Assembly: GCF_003318235.1 (NCBI RefSeq)
Contig: NZ_QOCG01000006.1
Coordinates: 124,001-188,000, forward strand
DNA length: 64,000 nucleotides
Origin: Loktanella sp. D2R18
GTDB lineage: Bacteria > Pseudomonadota > Alphaproteobacteria > Rhodobacterales > Rhodobacteraceae
Reading direction: 5' to 3'
This document shows, piece after piece, positions 63,603 to 64,000 of the stretch (position 1 is its first letter; the number at the start of each line of letters is the position of its first letter). The notes under the pieces are model-generated. The model did no database searches. It had not been told where the DNA came from and worked only from the letters and a program-made list of their open reading frames with translations. A program made the translations under genes and the position numbers.

Positions 63603-64000
63603 ATGGAGCTCTGGGTCCCGATCACGCTGGTTGCGGCGACCGCGCAGGCGTTGCGGTTTATGCTGCAAAAACATCTGCGCGGGATGCAGCTTTCTACGGC
63701 GGGCGCGACCTTTGCGCGGTTTATCTATTCTTCGCCTTTGGTCATGGTGATCGCGGTGATTTATGCACGCACGTCCGGGCAGGGTGTGCCGCAAGTGCCC
63801 AAAGCGTTCTGGCCCTATGCAATTGCCGGGGGCGCGTCACAGGTATTGGCAACCATGTGCGTCGTGGCCTTGTTCAGTCACCGCAATTTTGCAGTCGGGA
63901 TAACGTTTAAGAAAACCGAAGTCCTGCTGAGCGCGCTGATTGGCTTTGTGGTCTTGGGCGATGCGATCACCGGATGGGCGATTTGCGCGATGCTTATCGG
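63603..64000 (+). CDS. EamA/DMT-type transporter, truncated by window end
   Basis: Read directly from the sequence: MELWVPITLVAATAQALRF then repeated hydrophobic helices (SSPLVMVIAVIYA, FWPYAIAGGASQVLATMCV, LLSALIGFVVLGDAITGWA). The ITFKKTEVLLSALIGFVVLGD segment at a helix boundary is typical of drug/metabolite transporters with an EamA domain. The first 132 codons are present; the rest lies beyond position 64000. Starts 18 bp after the lipoprotein stop. Confidence 0.78.
   Translation, partial: MELWVPITLVAATAQALRFMLQKHLRGMQLSTAGATFARFIYSSPLVMVIAVIYARTSGQGVPQVPKAFWPYAIAGGASQVLATMCVVALFSHRNFAVGITFKKTEVLLSALIGFVVLGDAITGWAICAMLI

Noticed and set aside
1..64000. CRISPR arrays, rRNA, prophage or integrase genes
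   Set aside because: No regularly spaced repeats, rRNA-like blocks or integrase/transposase motifs were seen in any frame.

Overview
The window looks like chromosome of a marine Rhodobacteraceae (Roseobacter group) alphaproteobacterium. The gene content and neighbourhoods fit that lineage: ihfB-lapA-like-trpF-trpB, rplY near pth, trpA divergent from ychF, the small lipoprotein often labelled 'arginine transporter', the 62-residue membrane protein often mislabelled 'CTP synthetase', entericidin-like peptides, a DUF817 protein, and a nasTS-controlled nitrate assimilation operon. Genus is not determined. No rRNA, tRNA, CRISPR array or intact insertion sequence was recognised.

Layout. 0-6 kb: Nudix hydrolase, HrpB helicase, ribosomal protein L28, a PhyH-type oxygenase next to the meaB GTPase, and an M50 protease. 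6-11 kb: Sel1-repeat protein, a small lipoprotein, two decayed genes and a DUF4034-like secreted protein. 11-17 kb: lepA and small envelope proteins. 17-20 kb: an accessory patch bounded by glyA and a decayed second copy of the glyA 3' end, then glyA and nadK. 21-25 kb: an iron/2-oxoglutarate oxygenase, ihfB, lapA-like, trpF, trpB. 25-32 kb: serine hydrolase/DUF2237 pair, DUF2332/pth pair, a membrane-anchored NYN nuclease, rplY, and a DUF2946/PepSY pair. 32-40 kb: small unknown genes, a truncated MFS remnant beside a tandemly duplicated small secreted gene, lldD, a HEPN-like orphan, trpA, ychF, a Crp-type regulator, and a DUF4130 protein.

40-54 kb holds the main functional unit, all on the minus strand: nasT, nasS, a leader with terminator, nrtA, nrtB, a fused double ATPase, globin, nirB, nirD, nasA, a TrpD-like protein, and a CysG with a decayed methylase half. 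It imports nitrate, reduces it through nitrite to ammonium, supplies siroheme in part, and is probably controlled by NasS/NasT antitermination at the leader between nasS and nrtA.

54-60 kb is a nonulosonic (sialic-type) acid surface-glycan cluster: a GT92-type glycosyltransferase, a capsule-type glycosyltransferase, neuB, a divergent tyrosine phosphatase, neuA, then metG. 60-64 kb: beta-barrel protein, aldo/keto reductase, GNAT acetyltransferase, lipocalin, small lipoprotein, and an EamA-type transporter cut by the window end.

Gene decay is a theme. Two frameshifted pseudogenes, an MFS remnant, a relic glyA tail, a CysG lacking most of its methyltransferase domain and a DUF4130 protein without a glycosylase domain all lie within 40 kb.
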